A program made the translations under genes and the position numbers. From positions 38,941,632 through 39,005,631 of the forward strand of contig CM028377.1 of assembly GCA_013146195.2 (NCBI GenBank): a DNA stretch of 64,000 nucleotides, in the 5' to 3' direction. Under the pieces are notes generated by a model that worked only from the letters and a program-made list of their open reading frames with translations, did not search any database and was not told where the DNA came from. How positions within the stretch are numbered: position 1 is the first letter of the stretch; every line of letters begins with the position of its first letter. The stretch is from Codonopsis lanceolata (Eukaryota > Streptophyta > Magnoliopsida > Asterales > Campanulaceae). Below are positions 20,415-32,836 of the stretch, piece by piece.

Positions 20415-23242
20415 CGCCCGTATTCTTGCATGTGCATTGTATGCTTGTCTTCTTACTTTCTTGGTTGAATTGTGAGCATGTCTACTTGTTATATAAATGT
20501 TTTATAATCATTCATAGATCATTTTAAAGTTCATAACATGTTTAGAATCATATAAACTTGTTTGTAGAATCGCCGGTTTAATCGCGTTGAATTTGGTCTT
20601 AGCGATTCCTCTCGTTGCTCGTATTTGCTTCTATTTCGACGTACGAAGTGTTCGTTGAGTTCTTGGCTTTCTATTCAAGTCTTATTCATGTTGAAACAAA
20701 CCTATTTCATGCCCAAGACATCCTAGATTGATTGAGGTTTGATTGTAGTTTAATCCGTTGTTCATTTGTCGCGTGGTTCGCGCCTTGTCCTAGCTTATTC
20801 CGGGGGTTGTTCGGGTGCGTTTCTAATGTGTTTTGAGTAGGGTTAGACCTTAGAATGGTTGCCCAAAAGTTTGGGACCATTTAGACCAAGTTTAGATCAT
20901 GTTTTAGAGGTTACGGAGCCGAGGCGGCCGCATGAGGCGCCCGCCTCAACTGAGAGTAATTTCGATTGGTCGAACTTTGGGAGAGGCTCTGTTGAGGCGG
21001 CCGCATGGGCCTTAGTGAGGCGCCCGCCTCACTTGTTTCTCTACGGGCTGATTTGTTCTGTTTCGAATTTGACGAATTGCTTACCTTAAACCCCTACTTA
21101 AACCTATCCTAAACCTCCCTAACCCTTCCTACTTAAGTCCTAACATCCCTAACTTATTTTTAATGATGGATTAGGAGGCTTAGTAGATCATCCAAACCCT
21201 ATCCTAAGAATCTCAAAGGGACCACAAGTGGTTGACACTTGTCCCACCACTTTTTGACCACTTATAAGCCCAAAATCGATTTTTGACCCTCATATCTCTC
21301 CCTCACTTTTCAAAAACGAATTTCCATCTTCTCTCTTACTCTCCCATGGTTTCTTAAGGTCTTCATCATCATCTACCTTCATCCATTCATCCATTGCCCA
21401 AGACCCATTCATTAAAGTTGAAGAGCTCATCAAGGGAGCATTTCCATCCGAATAGATTCTTCTAGTTCTTTCTTTGGTGTGTATCAAGTAAGTTACTCTC
21501 TTCTTCATCTTCTTCTTTAGTTCTCATTGACCCTAAGGAAACAAAGCCTATGGTGGTTGAGGTCAATGAGGACACATGTTATGCTTCCTATGCTATCTTC
21601 ATGTATGTTGGGATTTTGAGCTTGTTAGTAGCATGTATAGGAAGATTTCTTGCCTATGAAAGTATATAAGACTCTTGTATCTTGATATTGTAGGACTTTG
21701 AACATGTTAGATACATGTATGGTAATTGTTGATGAAAATGTTGTTAAGTGATGATGGCCTAAATTGAGCTTACATGAGATGTGGTATGTTGAATGTGTTA
21801 TATCTTCAATTTTGGACTCTATGATGAACATGTATCATATTATCATGCCTTGGTAAATTTATGACCTTGAAGAACTTAGTAATGAACTAGGTTGAGATAT
21901 GAAGCACATAGCTTCAATTACCCTAAATTTGGGAATTTAGAGCAAAGACTCAACGGAGTCGATTCTAGGGAAGGATTGATCTTGATAAACCCTAATTTTA
22001 ATCCCTACGAAGTTTGGACAACGTTTGGTCAAGTTTACTCAATGTTTAGTTGAGATTATTTATGTGCATTTGAACCCGTTATGATTATTTGATTATGAGC
22101 AATTGATTGCCTTGACTTGGTTTATTGTAGAGAATTATACCCTACTTGGTCGGTCGAGTTCGCTCTTGTCGAATTCGATCATTATTTGGTCTTTACGAGT
22201 AAACATCTACTTGAGCATTGCATTAAGTCCAGCTGGCACAATTTGGTTTGATTTTTATGTCAGGGTAGGACGATGTATAGCCTTCACGAATTGAGAGATT
22301 CGTGCTCGCTATGGATCGCCGTACCTGGGACCTCACACACCCCTCCATTGTAGGCCGCAATGGGGAAGTAGCCCCTTTGCCGTATCAATAAGTGCGTCAC
22401 TGGCTGCTATTAGCCGGCGGAGTTCGGTATATCGATGCAACGTCACGAGCATCGTAGTCACGATATTGGGTTAACAAACTATTTTGCAGGAGCTACGAAG
22501 CGGCCGTGCCTATATCATATCCTACTTGTATGATTTATTTCCTTGCACTTACGTGAAAATGTGCTAAGTGCTATATGATGAACGTGAACCCTAATTGTGA
22601 TAAATGCCATGTTATAACATGATCATGCATTGTAGTAACTTACTAAGTCTTTCGACTTACCCTATTTGTTTGTTTTGTTTCCTTAGATCCGAGTCGAGGA
22701 GCCGGTCCGGGATAGATTCGCTTGATCCACGTTTGGTTGTTTGTAATATAAAGGTTGATCTTTTGGACATCTTCTAGTTAACCTTTTATTTTGGTAAGGA
22801 CGATGGGAAGCAAGTCATGTAGACTTAGCTTGGGTTTATGTTGTTTTTGGATGTTGATGTAACTTAACTACTTAAACTTGTAATCTTTTGGTAAGCCGAC
22901 TTATATGTCGAGCCTGTTTATATGTGTATGGTTCACTACTATTTTCTTCCGCTAAAGCTCGTTATTTATTGTTGTTGTTGTTGTCTCCGGCATGTTGTGG
23001 CCGTTGAGTTTATTATAAGCATGTGTTAATAATTGTAGGAGTAGTTGTTGGGTTCCGGCTGTAACGTCGCCGATGACTTGTTTAAATTAGGTTGCTTTTC
23101 CGGCCAAGTGTAGCCGAGTTGTTGTATGTATGCGATGTTGCGCCACATGATTTTTGTGATCCTACTATGCATGCTTGTGTTATTATCTATTTGGACGGCG
23201 CGACTCGGGATCTCGCATTGGGGTCCGGGTCGGGTCGTCACA
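20410..23242 (+). repeat. 3' LTR of Tekay-1
   Basis: 2833 bp, same ends and internal motifs as the 5' LTR. GC-rich words at 20954-20967 and 21017-21030, hairpin CCATTG...CAATGG at 22345-22363, and GCAGGAGCTACGAAGCGG near 22485. By eye the two LTRs differ by scattered substitutions and small indels; I did not compute an identity. Confidence 0.94.
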
Positions 23243-25105
23243 ACACCATCATGTCTTGTCTTACCTGCCGCAGTTAGGAACTTTGAACTAAAAGGACATT
23301 TTTACAATATTTTGCCTACTTTTCATGGTATGGTGACTGAAAATCATGTTTCCTTTATGCGTGAGTACGCTCACATGACTCCAAATTTCCCGGTAGGAGG
23401 ATTGTTTGAAAACCAATTAAAAATGTGTTACTTTCAATGTGCATTGAAGGACGCAGCTAAGAAGTTGTCCAGGAATTTTGCCCCTAAAATTATTTACACT
23501 TCGAACCAACTGTATGACTTGTTTATAGGTAAATTCTATCAACATGCATCCTTGTCTGAATACAGAAAACAAATAATGACTTTCCAACTTGAACAAGGGG
23601 AGTCAATTCACGAAGCTAGGGATGATTTATGAATTTACAAATGGCTTGCCCACAACATGATTTTGCTCAACCTCTCCTGGTCATGAAATTCTATGACTCG
23701 CTCCCTCCACACCATCAGACTATGGTAGATATTCCAGCTGGTGATTCAATTAGAGGAAAAATACCAACACAAGTGAAAAACTATTTGAGATACTAGGATC
23801 TAATTGACAATAGAAAAGCGTTAGGGGTAAACCTAAAAATTTGTATGAAATACAAAATAATTATAATGAATATGTTGAATTAGCTGTTGCAAAAACCCAA
23901 ATAGAAGCTTTGGAAGCCCAAATGGCAAATGCAAACAAATCCTGTGTGTATGAAGTCTGTGCTATTTGTGGATTAAATAATCATGCTTCTAATTTCTACC
24001 CATCTAGTACTCAATTTCCTGTACAGGTAAATGCTATGAATTCATATCCTCCAACACCAAGGAATGATCCTTATTGCAACACATACAATCTCGGGTGAAG
24101 AAATCATCTAAATTTTTCGTGTGGAGGAAATAAACCATTGCATCCACAACATCTTGCACAATAAGGACAACATCAAATTGAAGGTGGACCTCCTCAAGAT
24201 GTACAAAAATGTTTAGAGAAAAATAATGTACTTGACATATGCATGAAGAAGTTGATGATTCAAATGGGAAAAATTGCAAAAGACATCACATTACTCAAAG
24301 GTAGAGAAATAGGGAAGTTCCCTAGTCAGAATGAGCAAGCAAAAGTTATCACTAGTCTACGTTGTGGGAAGGTAATTGCTAAAGAGGTAAGTGTTCCTAC
24401 TCCTTATGATAATTGACATAGGTATTAAGCAAAAAGAGGCAGAACCTCTTCAAAAACCTTATGTTGAACCTCCAACATATGTTCCTCCCATATCGTTTCT
24501 TGGTGGATTAATGAGAAACAAGATGGACAAGAAATTCACATAAATTTATGACATGCTTTCAACAGTAAATATAAATCTTCCTTTACTCAATGTAATAAAA
24601 AATATTCCATCTTATGCTAAGTTTTTCAAAGATCTTCACACTAAGAAACACAAATTTGAAAAGAATACAACAATCATTGTCTCTAAAAATGTGAGTGCAG
24701 TTTTACAACTTGAACTTCCACCTAAGTTGAAAGACCCTTGTAGCTTTAACATACAAATTTCATTGGGCAGTTCGAATAAGATGAGGGCAATGCTAGATCT
24801 AAGTGCTAGTATAAATTTAATGTCTTACTCAGTTTATAAAAAATTAGGATTGGGTGAACTAAAACCTACTACTATGTCTTTACAATTGGCTGACCACTAG
24901 GTCAAACACCCTTAGGGATAGTAGAAGACATCCAAGTTCAGGTTGATAAGCTAATCATGCTTGTTGATTTTGCGGTTCTAGAAATTGAAAGAAAATTGTG
25001 TACCATAATGAAGTTCCTATTCTGTTAGGACGACCTTTCATAGCTACGACCAACTAAATTATTAATATAAAGAATGGGAAGGTGTCTATGTCAGTAATGG
25101 ATCAA
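23243..25105 (+). pseudogene. Athila-like gag-protease remnant, 5'-truncated by the Tekay-1 LTR
   Basis: Coding similarity begins at the LTR edge: PSCLVLPAAVRNFELKGHF, then FHGMVTENHVSFMREY and LFIGKFYQHASLSEYRKQI (to 23630), a capsid region of Athila type. After a stop, FYDSLPPHHQTMVD and a decayed knuckle (CAICGLNNHASNFYP, near 23960) follow, then TSLRCGK (about 24355). The frame 24553-24900 is protease-like: NIPSYAKFFKDLHTKKHKFE, SAVLQLELPPKLKDP and LDLSASINLMSYSVY, where the active-site D-L-G-A form has become D-L-S-A. LLGRPFIATT at about 25025 ends the recognisable part. Many stops and frameshifts are present; RT and integrase are absent. The Gag start lies beyond the LTR and is missing. 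Confidence 0.8.
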
Positions 25106-25118
25106 ACAGTAGAAACTT

Positions 25119-25857
25119 GGGCTCCATTTGTTTCACGGAAAATGCCTTCTAGAAAACATTTTCCGTATTTTCTGGTGTTTCGGTACCTTAGGAAAATATA
25201 GTCAACGTAAATGCTTTTCCGAGTCAACAAAAAATGAAGCCCTCTTTTCCAGAAAATGATTTACGGATTAATTTCCCGAAAGTCATTTTGCAAATGTTCG
25301 AGCACTCTTCTGTGTCCTTCCAAAATTACACATATTTACATACATACATAATATTTCACTTAACAAATAAATTGTTTAGAAATTAAAATGGAGTTTGTGC
25401 ACATTATTCATAAATTATAATTTTAATAAATGCTCACTACGTTCTAAAATTAATGTCCACTATATTATTTAAAGACGTTTCAAAGATTATCCATTTTATT
25501 TTTCTAAACATTTTTTCATATCAATTATTAATTTTTTTATTTGTATTTGTGAGATTGAAAAGAGATGAACTTTACTGATTTGACACTATTAGTGATAAGT
25601 AAATGATTTTTAAAAGAAAATTACTTAAAAATCAACACTATTTTATTGATATTTAAACCTAGAATATAATTTTTGTATTTATTTATATATTATTTTCCGT
25701 AACATTTTTCGTACGTTTGCCAAATACTCAAAAATGTTTTCCAATATATTTTGAAACGATTTACCAAAAACCTTAAATTGAAACCTTTTTCATTTTTCAA
25801 AAATCATTTTCTACAAATGATTTTCTAAAAATCATTTTCCGTGAAACAAACGGAGCC
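25119..25857. mobile_element. TIR transposon, non-autonomous (hAT-like ends)
   Basis: About 739 bp with ends GGGCTCCATTTGTTTCACGG and, on the other strand at the right, GGCTCCGTTTGTTTCACGG, both continuing into AAAATG. The interior repeats the motifs ATTTTC and GAAAAT in inverted order and is AT-rich without ORFs. The end sequence resembles hAT-type MITEs. I found no clear target-site duplication, so the superfamily is tentative. It sits directly after the Athila-like remnant. Confidence 0.65.
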
Positions 25858-25960
25858 TTAAGTTTCTTATGCCATGAATAGACCAAGTGACGTGAATGCA
25901 TGTTTCTGAATAAATGAGTTAGACACTTTCACTGCCCTTTAAAACTAAAACAAATTATCT

Positions 25961-26216
25961 GACCTAAACCCTAACTGTTATCTCTAAACCTAAGCCTAAA
26001 TCTTAAACCCTAACTCTAATTCCCTAACTTTAAATCCTAACTGAAATTCCTTAACTTTAAACCTTAACCGTAAAACCTTTAACCTTAAACCTTAACTCTA
26101 ATCCCTAAACCTTTAACCCTAACTCTAACCCTTAATCTTAACTCTAATCCCTAAACCTTTAACCCTAACTCTAACCCTTACCCTAATCCCTAAGCCTAAT
26201 CTTCAACCTCAAAACT
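25961..26216 (+). repeat. Interstitial telomere-like repeats (degenerate CCCTAAA)
   Basis: About 255 bp of variants of CCCTAAA and CCCTAACTCTAA, reading on plus (TTTAGGG on minus), the Arabidopsis-type telomere motif in decayed form. It includes larger internal repeats such as AATCCCTAAACCTTTAACCC, present twice. Confidence 0.8.
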
Positions 26217-26282
26217 AGAATAAGATTGTCCTACATAAATCCTAACCCTGAGGTCCCGAAGCTGTGCAACTCTTACACTAGA

Positions 26283-26287
26283 TAACA
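26283..26287. repeat. Left TSD (TAACA) of the solo LTR; partner 39996-40000
   Basis: Identical TAACA directly flanks both LTR ends. Confidence 0.8.
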
Positions 26288-27212
26288 TGTGAGAACCCAA
26301 AACCCATTTCATGTTTGTCATCATTATAACATGTTTATAATATGTCTTGACATATTTAAGACTTCATTTCATTCATATCTTTCTTGCATTGAATTGTTTA
26401 AGGCCATAAGAGAGTAATGGTCTTCCATGCGTTGCATGCCTTGTTATTGTTGTTTCGGGTGTTCGTATTAACGTGTTAGCACCTTAATAATTCTCATGAG
26501 AGTCTTAGTACCTTGCATTATGACTTAGAATGTTCATCTTAGTTGTTTCATGCTTGGTTGGAAGTTTAGAAGCTTCGTTGCTTCGGTTGTGTTTTGTAGT
26601 TTGTCATCATTGCTTGTATTGCCTTCATTTTTTCTCTGGAGAAGTTCGGTTGAGTTCTAGGCCTTGAATACAAGCCATAACCATGTCTAAAAAAGCCTAA
26701 TACATGTTCATTCTATCCTAGATTAAGTTGGGATTGATTCGTGTTTGATTCGTTGACCGTTTGTCGAGTGGTTCCAGCCATGTTTTAGCTTGATTCGGAT
26801 GTGTTTCGGGTGTGTTTCCGACTTGTTTTGAGTTGGATTACACCTTAGGATTGTTGCCAATGAGTTTGGGATCCTTTAGGACATGTTTAGGACAAGTTTT
26901 AGGTCAGAACCTCGCGGTCGCATTGGGTTTTGGAGGCTGGCTCGCGAGGAGATGCTGAGAGCACATCAAAATGTGTAGAACCTAAAGCCAGACCCCTTGC
27001 GGTCGCATGGATCTTTTTTCAAGCGAGCGCATTGTCCAATTTTCAGCTTTGTGACTTTTTTGAGTGGATTTGGCTATTGACTCTTGCACCCTTGCCCCTT
27101 GGCCGACCTTGGAGACTCAAAGCCACCTTTGTTGACTTGTCTAAGACCCTTGTGAACCCTTAGATCATTTCTGAACAAAGGCTAGCATGCCTTGGCCAAT
27201 TAGAAGTCTCTT

Positions 27213-30200
27213 TGTGACAGCCCGACTCGGACTCCAATGCGAAATCCCAAGGTCGTGTCGTCAAGACAAGCTAAAAGACGGACAAGCACCTGCTAAGCGT
27301 AGTGGTGCGAGTCAAGAGTCGAACCAACAAACTCTAAACAGGAATGTAAAGCCATAACGGCAAAACCGAATAACCAAAAACCAAAATCTGCGGAAGCAAA
27401 TCATAAGTGGAACCCAAGCTTATAATTATAAACTAAGGAATACAAGGCTGAGAGACGACTATCTCTCGACAAATCTACGACTCGCGTGACGCAACATTGC
27501 GCACGTACAACAAACCATCGGCAACCTAAGGCCGGCGAATCAACAGAATACAAACCTGATAAACAACCACTCAACGGCTACAACATGCCGGAGGGACAAA
27601 TCAACTAAAGGAATAAGATATTAAATCCTAACAACTAAACCGATGTCTCTCGACTAAAGATGTCAGAGACATAAATAACAATAACATAATACTGGAACTT
27701 GCGAGCTAAAACCTTGCTCGGAAAGACAACAGAATAACCTCTAAATAAATACAACAGCTCAACCAAGCAAGTCGGCTCCCAAAATAATACGATAACAAAA
27801 TACTAACATAATCTACCCAAGTAAAGTCTACATAACTTTACATTCGTGTCTCACAAATACATAATAACAATAATAATAATAAATCTAAGCTTAAAGCCCG
27901 GAAGACCACCTTCTAGGAATCACTATCCGAAGCTGCCACGCGCACTAACGGGATCACTGCACACACTAAGGAAAACAAACACACGGAGTGAGTCATAATG
28001 ACCCAGTAAGTTACTAAATGCAAATGTATGGCATAGCATGACGTGGCATGGCATAATGCACAAGCGTATATAAAATCATGGTATCGTAATAGCATACCAA
28101 TAATAAACCACATAGCACGTTATCTTTCATATAAGTGCTTATACATAAGCACGTAAAACCAAGATCTGGGCCTAGCCCTCAAATGATCATAAACTGGGTT
28201 TCATTCCTCAAATGATCACAAATTTGCACTTAGCACGTTATTCACATAAGTGCGAGTATTAAACATCACAATAGGATATGTTATGGGCCCGGCCGCTACG
28301 TAGCTCCTGCAAGAAAAACACTGTTATACTGGTTTGTGACTACGATGCTCGTGTCTTCGCATCGATATACCGAACTCCGCCGGCTGATAGCAGCGTGTGT
28401 CGCACGTATTGTTACGGCAAAAGGGCTACTTCCCCATTGCGGCCTACAATGGAGGGGTGTGTTAGGTCCCAGGTACGGCGATCCATAGCGAATACGAATC
28501 TGACGATTCGTATAGGCGATGTATCGTCCCACCCTGACATAAAAAATCAAACCAAATAGTGCCAGCTGGACTTAATGCAGTGCACAAGTAGATGTTTACT
28601 CGTAAAGACCAAATAAGGATCGGATTCGACAAGAGCGAACCCGTCCGACCAAATGCTCAAGTATGTATTTACTAAATATAAACAAATAAGGAATGAATTC
28701 GAAAAGAGCGAACTCATCCGACCAAATAGGTTATTATTCTCTATCATAAATCAAGTCAAGGCAAATACATTGCTCACAGCCAATTAATCTTAAAAGATCT
28801 CAAGTCACCAATTAAATCAAGAATAGTATGAACCCACCAAGAATCATATTATGAGGTCTATAATGGACCTCTATTAAAATCAAACCAAAGACTACACCGT
28901 AGTCAACCCACAAGTACGTTCATGTGTAACCGATCAACCATACTCAGGACCATAAGTTGGTCTTTAATGTACCGTGCTCTCCCGAGCACACTTCTAAATA
29001 AATCCCATAGTAAATCTCTATAAAGTAGGTGTCTCAATTGGACACAAATCGAGATGCTCGAGTGCTCGCCATTATAACCAACCAAACCCAAACATCGTAG
29101 GGTTTCAACCAAAGGCTCATTATCATATTATGGATCTTATAACGACTCCGTTGAGTCTTAATTCTACCTTTCGTTCTTTATGTGTTTCGTAAACCCACAA
29201 TTAAACATTTCATTCATATAACCAACATAATCCCAAAATCCATTCGGCTTGATTCCCAAGCCTAAAGATCCATATACCTCTTCATAATCATAATCAAACA
29301 AAACCAAAATGTCGTAGGACTTCAACCCGAGTTCATTAACGCATTATTGAACTTATAACGACTCCCTTGAGTCTATAAACTAAGTTTCTTTATTTACACA
29401 TTCCATAAATCCCAACATTATCATCCTCTTCAATTTATAACAAATTCCAAAATAATTCGGGCTTGATTCCCAAGCCCCAAAATTCATAAAAACCTTAACA
29501 AAGGGATAACCCGTTTCTCCCAACATACAACATCATTCATATCATCCTACACATTAATGCCCACTTTAATTCACAACAATTTCTCCGATAATTCGGGCTT
29601 GATTCTCAAGCCCTAAAATTCATAAAACTCAACATAAATCAGAACCCATATTTTACCACACATAATAACATTCAAATCATACTAGTCATGTTATTAACAA
29701 GTTCATATTTTCAAAAATTCACAAAATAGGCATACAAAGCATACAAGTTGTTCATTGCCCACAAATAGCTCATAGATTGTTTTCCTTAGGGCCAATGAAC
29801 CAAAATAAAAAGAAGGTAACTTACCTAGCTTGAGTGAAAACTCAAGAGAACGCAAATCCGATCGGTGAACTTGTTCTACACGTCGACGGCTTCAAGATTC
29901 CGAAGTTTGAAGGCAATCGGATGGATGGATCGTCTTGGATCGAAGAGAGAAGGAGCAGGGCTTGAATCTCCCATGGAGTCTCTCTCCCTCTAACTCACAG
30001 TTTGTGTGGAGGAAAATGAAGAGGTTTGGCTGATTTTGTGAAGAGATTGGGCTATTTATACTTCCCAAGCAATTAGGGCAAAACATGGAATTCCTTGGTA
30101 CAATTAGTAGAGATTAGGATTAATCAATCACTAATCTAACCTTAATTAACTTCCAACTAATGTTAGGACATGATTTGGGTTAAGTATGGGTGGTTAGGAA

Positions 30201-31108
30201 GGGTTTAGAGGGGGTTTAATGAGGGTAGGATAGGTATAATTCGTCCAAACACAAAACAGGGGGAAAATCCCGTATGTGTATTCTGATGTTGAGGCGGGTG
30301 CCTCACATTATCCAGGCGGGCGCCTGGGCTTCTGTCCAGCATATTTTCATTTTGCAATGCTCTCAGAACTTGAGGCGGGCGCCTCACTATGGCCAGGCGG
30401 GCGCCTGGGCCTCTGGGAGCTGCTTATGTCCTCAAAACTTGATCTAAACATGTCCTAAATGGTCCCGAACTCATGGGCAACCATTCTAATGTCTAACCCA
30501 ACTCAAAACAAGTCGGAAACACACCCGAACAACATCCGAAACAACTCAGAGCGAAATCGGGAGGAGGTGCAACAACGTGCAACCAGAACGACGAATGAAC
30601 TCGCAATCGAACGAGCAATGAAAGGGGACTTTTACGGAAAGTCTAAGGGCTAATGAAGAAGCTTAAATACTTCTAGGAAGTTGAACAACACCTAGGGAAA
30701 TAAGAGTCGCAAAGGAGAGACGATTACGCGACTCGATTCCCGAACTACGCGATAGAGACGAACGCTATCTCCAAAGCTTCCAAATCATCGATAGACTTAA
30801 GGTACACCTCCAACTTGAAGTCTAATACATCTAAACATGTTAATAAACCACCTTATAAAGGTCTAGGACCAAACCGAGGTCACGAACACAAAACGCAAGC
30901 AAACCCTCAATCGCGTCGCATTCCGACTATTGTCGAGTCACGACTTGTGACTTTAGCAAGTCAATAACTATATGGAATCTCTTAATAATGTTTTGGTCTT
31001 AATATGGTCTCTCATACACATCTAGACCTTCTCGCAAACCAAACATACAATCGACAAAGAAAGAAGTGCAAGTATAGCACGCAAACCGAGCTAACGAATG
31101 AGCGGGGA
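27213..31108 (-). repeat. 3' LTR of the TR-GAG-type element
   Basis: About 3896 bp. Its element-sense start is altered: after the purine tract the LTR reads T-CCCCGCTC, where the other LTR reads TGTGACACCCCGCTC, so about six bases (GTGACA) are missing. It also lacks a roughly 42-bp block present in the other LTR near 35657-35698. U3 has GC-rich words at 30290-30400 and a minus-strand TATA box at about 30053-30060. Confidence 0.93.
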
Positions 31109-32836
31109 CTCTCTCCACCTTAAAAAGAATTTGTACCGAATTCTAAATCATGATACAAACCAACATTAGATCCACACTCAACCACAATACATCAAGACAA
31201 TGATTACTGTGTCTCTTAATCCCGAGTTAACACTCGATCTCAAAACCACCAACCTTGACTCGAATCTCCGAGTCTACCACCATATGCTAAACCAAGTTCA
31301 CGAATGTTGAACTATAATGATCCAGATTCAAGGTCTACGAACTCTCAAAAGACATAACAACTTTAACACTTACGATTGAAAATAACATGACTCATACTTG
31401 AGTCGCAAATACACACACGAACACATTACGCCAAACATGTAAGCCAAAATCCAAATTTCCACATGAAGAACACATTCAAGGATATTTCAACATCCAACTA
31501 CCGAAACTAATTGCCTCGGGGCACATCATGAAATTCAAGAACAAGGGATTCTAAGTTACAAGAATTAATTATTGCCTATGGAGCAATTCGCAAACAAATC
31601 AAAGATAATCAAATCGGCATTTCAAACCATGTAAATCATACTCACGATTTTCCCATCGCGGTTGAGAACATATAAGAGCACATTAATGAAATGTTTTGAA
31701 AATTCATTCCATTTCAGTCCACTCCATTTGGTAACGGGTATAGTCAATTTCTAACTTAATTCTTACCCATCCTAGTCCAACGACGAATACCTTTTGCTCA
31801 CCAATTCGGGGTACCTACTGAATTAGCTTCAAAAGTTTCCGTCGTAAGGATGCGAATGTTCATGAATAAAACGTTTTAAGCATCCTTCAAACAGTCTCCT
31901 ATGCTAATGAAATGAATGAACATGAGATAATAATGATGAAATGAGAATTTAATATACTACGATGTAAATGCATCAAGTAGGTGTTTCCTACAACTAATGC
32001 ACATAATTGAATAAAATCAAACCAAGCAACAAGATCTATTACCTTGGCAAACAACAATCATAGCTACCACAAACTCGTGTACCTAGTACACCTAACCAAG
32101 ATAACTCACTAGGAATCACAATGAGTCGACAAGTCTACAGATACTCGTAACGTCTATACTCCGCAAGACTATCCTTTCTTAAGCTCTAGACCAAGTTTAC
32201 AACCAACACATACTATAAACATCCTATCACAACGTTAATTTCTCAATACTCGCGGCGAGGCGTCCTACACTCCCGTGCAACCGTGATTATCTTCTAAATC
32301 GCAACCTCCAACCTTCTCACAAGTCGAGTGTATACTACTCGCATAATAACCACTAACAATACTATAGTATCATATTATTCATCATATTAAACATATCTTT
32401 ATAGAATATACAAACATCATACCAAACCAATAAGTATCAATATACAATTCATACTTCATATATATACATACTATGGCCTTATATATATATAACCACACAA
32501 AACCACAACTCTATATATAACATAGTCTTATACATATATAGACTAAACAAGAACCCATACACAACGTACGATTACCTACCGGTAATTGACAAAACAAACC
32601 ACATCATATATCGATCTCACATTGGGATATTAATCCCGATCGAGCAAATAACCAATATTACACAATACACCATGTAATGTATGTATGAATGCACATGAGC
32701 TACCGATTTAATCGCATACTCATAGTAACGATAATAGTAACGACGATATAATATATACATATATACAAGAATGTACCTTCCTATTTCGGATAGGTCTCAA
32801 AACTCCGCGATGGCCAACCGCCACGCGCACACGACC
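31109..32836 (-). other. Non-coding interior of the TR-GAG-type element
   Basis: 1.7 kb of A/C-rich sequence with no ORF or motif of protease, RT or integrase in any frame I read. AT dinucleotide-rich blocks occur at 32450-32540 and 32730-32770. It replaces pol. I do not recognise its origin. Confidence 0.75.

Larger units (their letters stand above)
12992..23242 (+). mobile_element. Tekay-type Ty3 chromovirus (element Tekay-1), full structure, inactive
   Basis: Two direct LTRs (12992-15814, 2823 bp; 20410-23242, 2833 bp) start TGTAACGCCCG and end GGGTCGTCACA. A tRNA-iMet-type primer-binding site follows the 5' LTR and a purine tract (AAAGGTGAGGAGAG, about 20396-20409) precedes the 3' LTR. 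The internal region has gag, protease, RT, RNase H, integrase and a chromodomain in Ty3 order, all frameshifted. The flanking 5-mers (AGTCT at left, ACACC at right) do not match. The left flank is Tat-type pol on minus and the right flank is Athila-like gag on plus. Confidence 0.93.

Noticed and set aside
28278..28559. 93-aa ORF with a near-identical copy at 34998-35279
   Set aside because: Both lie at the same position in the two LTRs of the Gag-only element; duplication reflects the LTRs, not a gene family. Both strands are open because of local composition.
30276..30458. 60-aa ORF, repeated at 37038-37220
   Set aside because: LTR sequence over the GC-rich words; no start context or motif.
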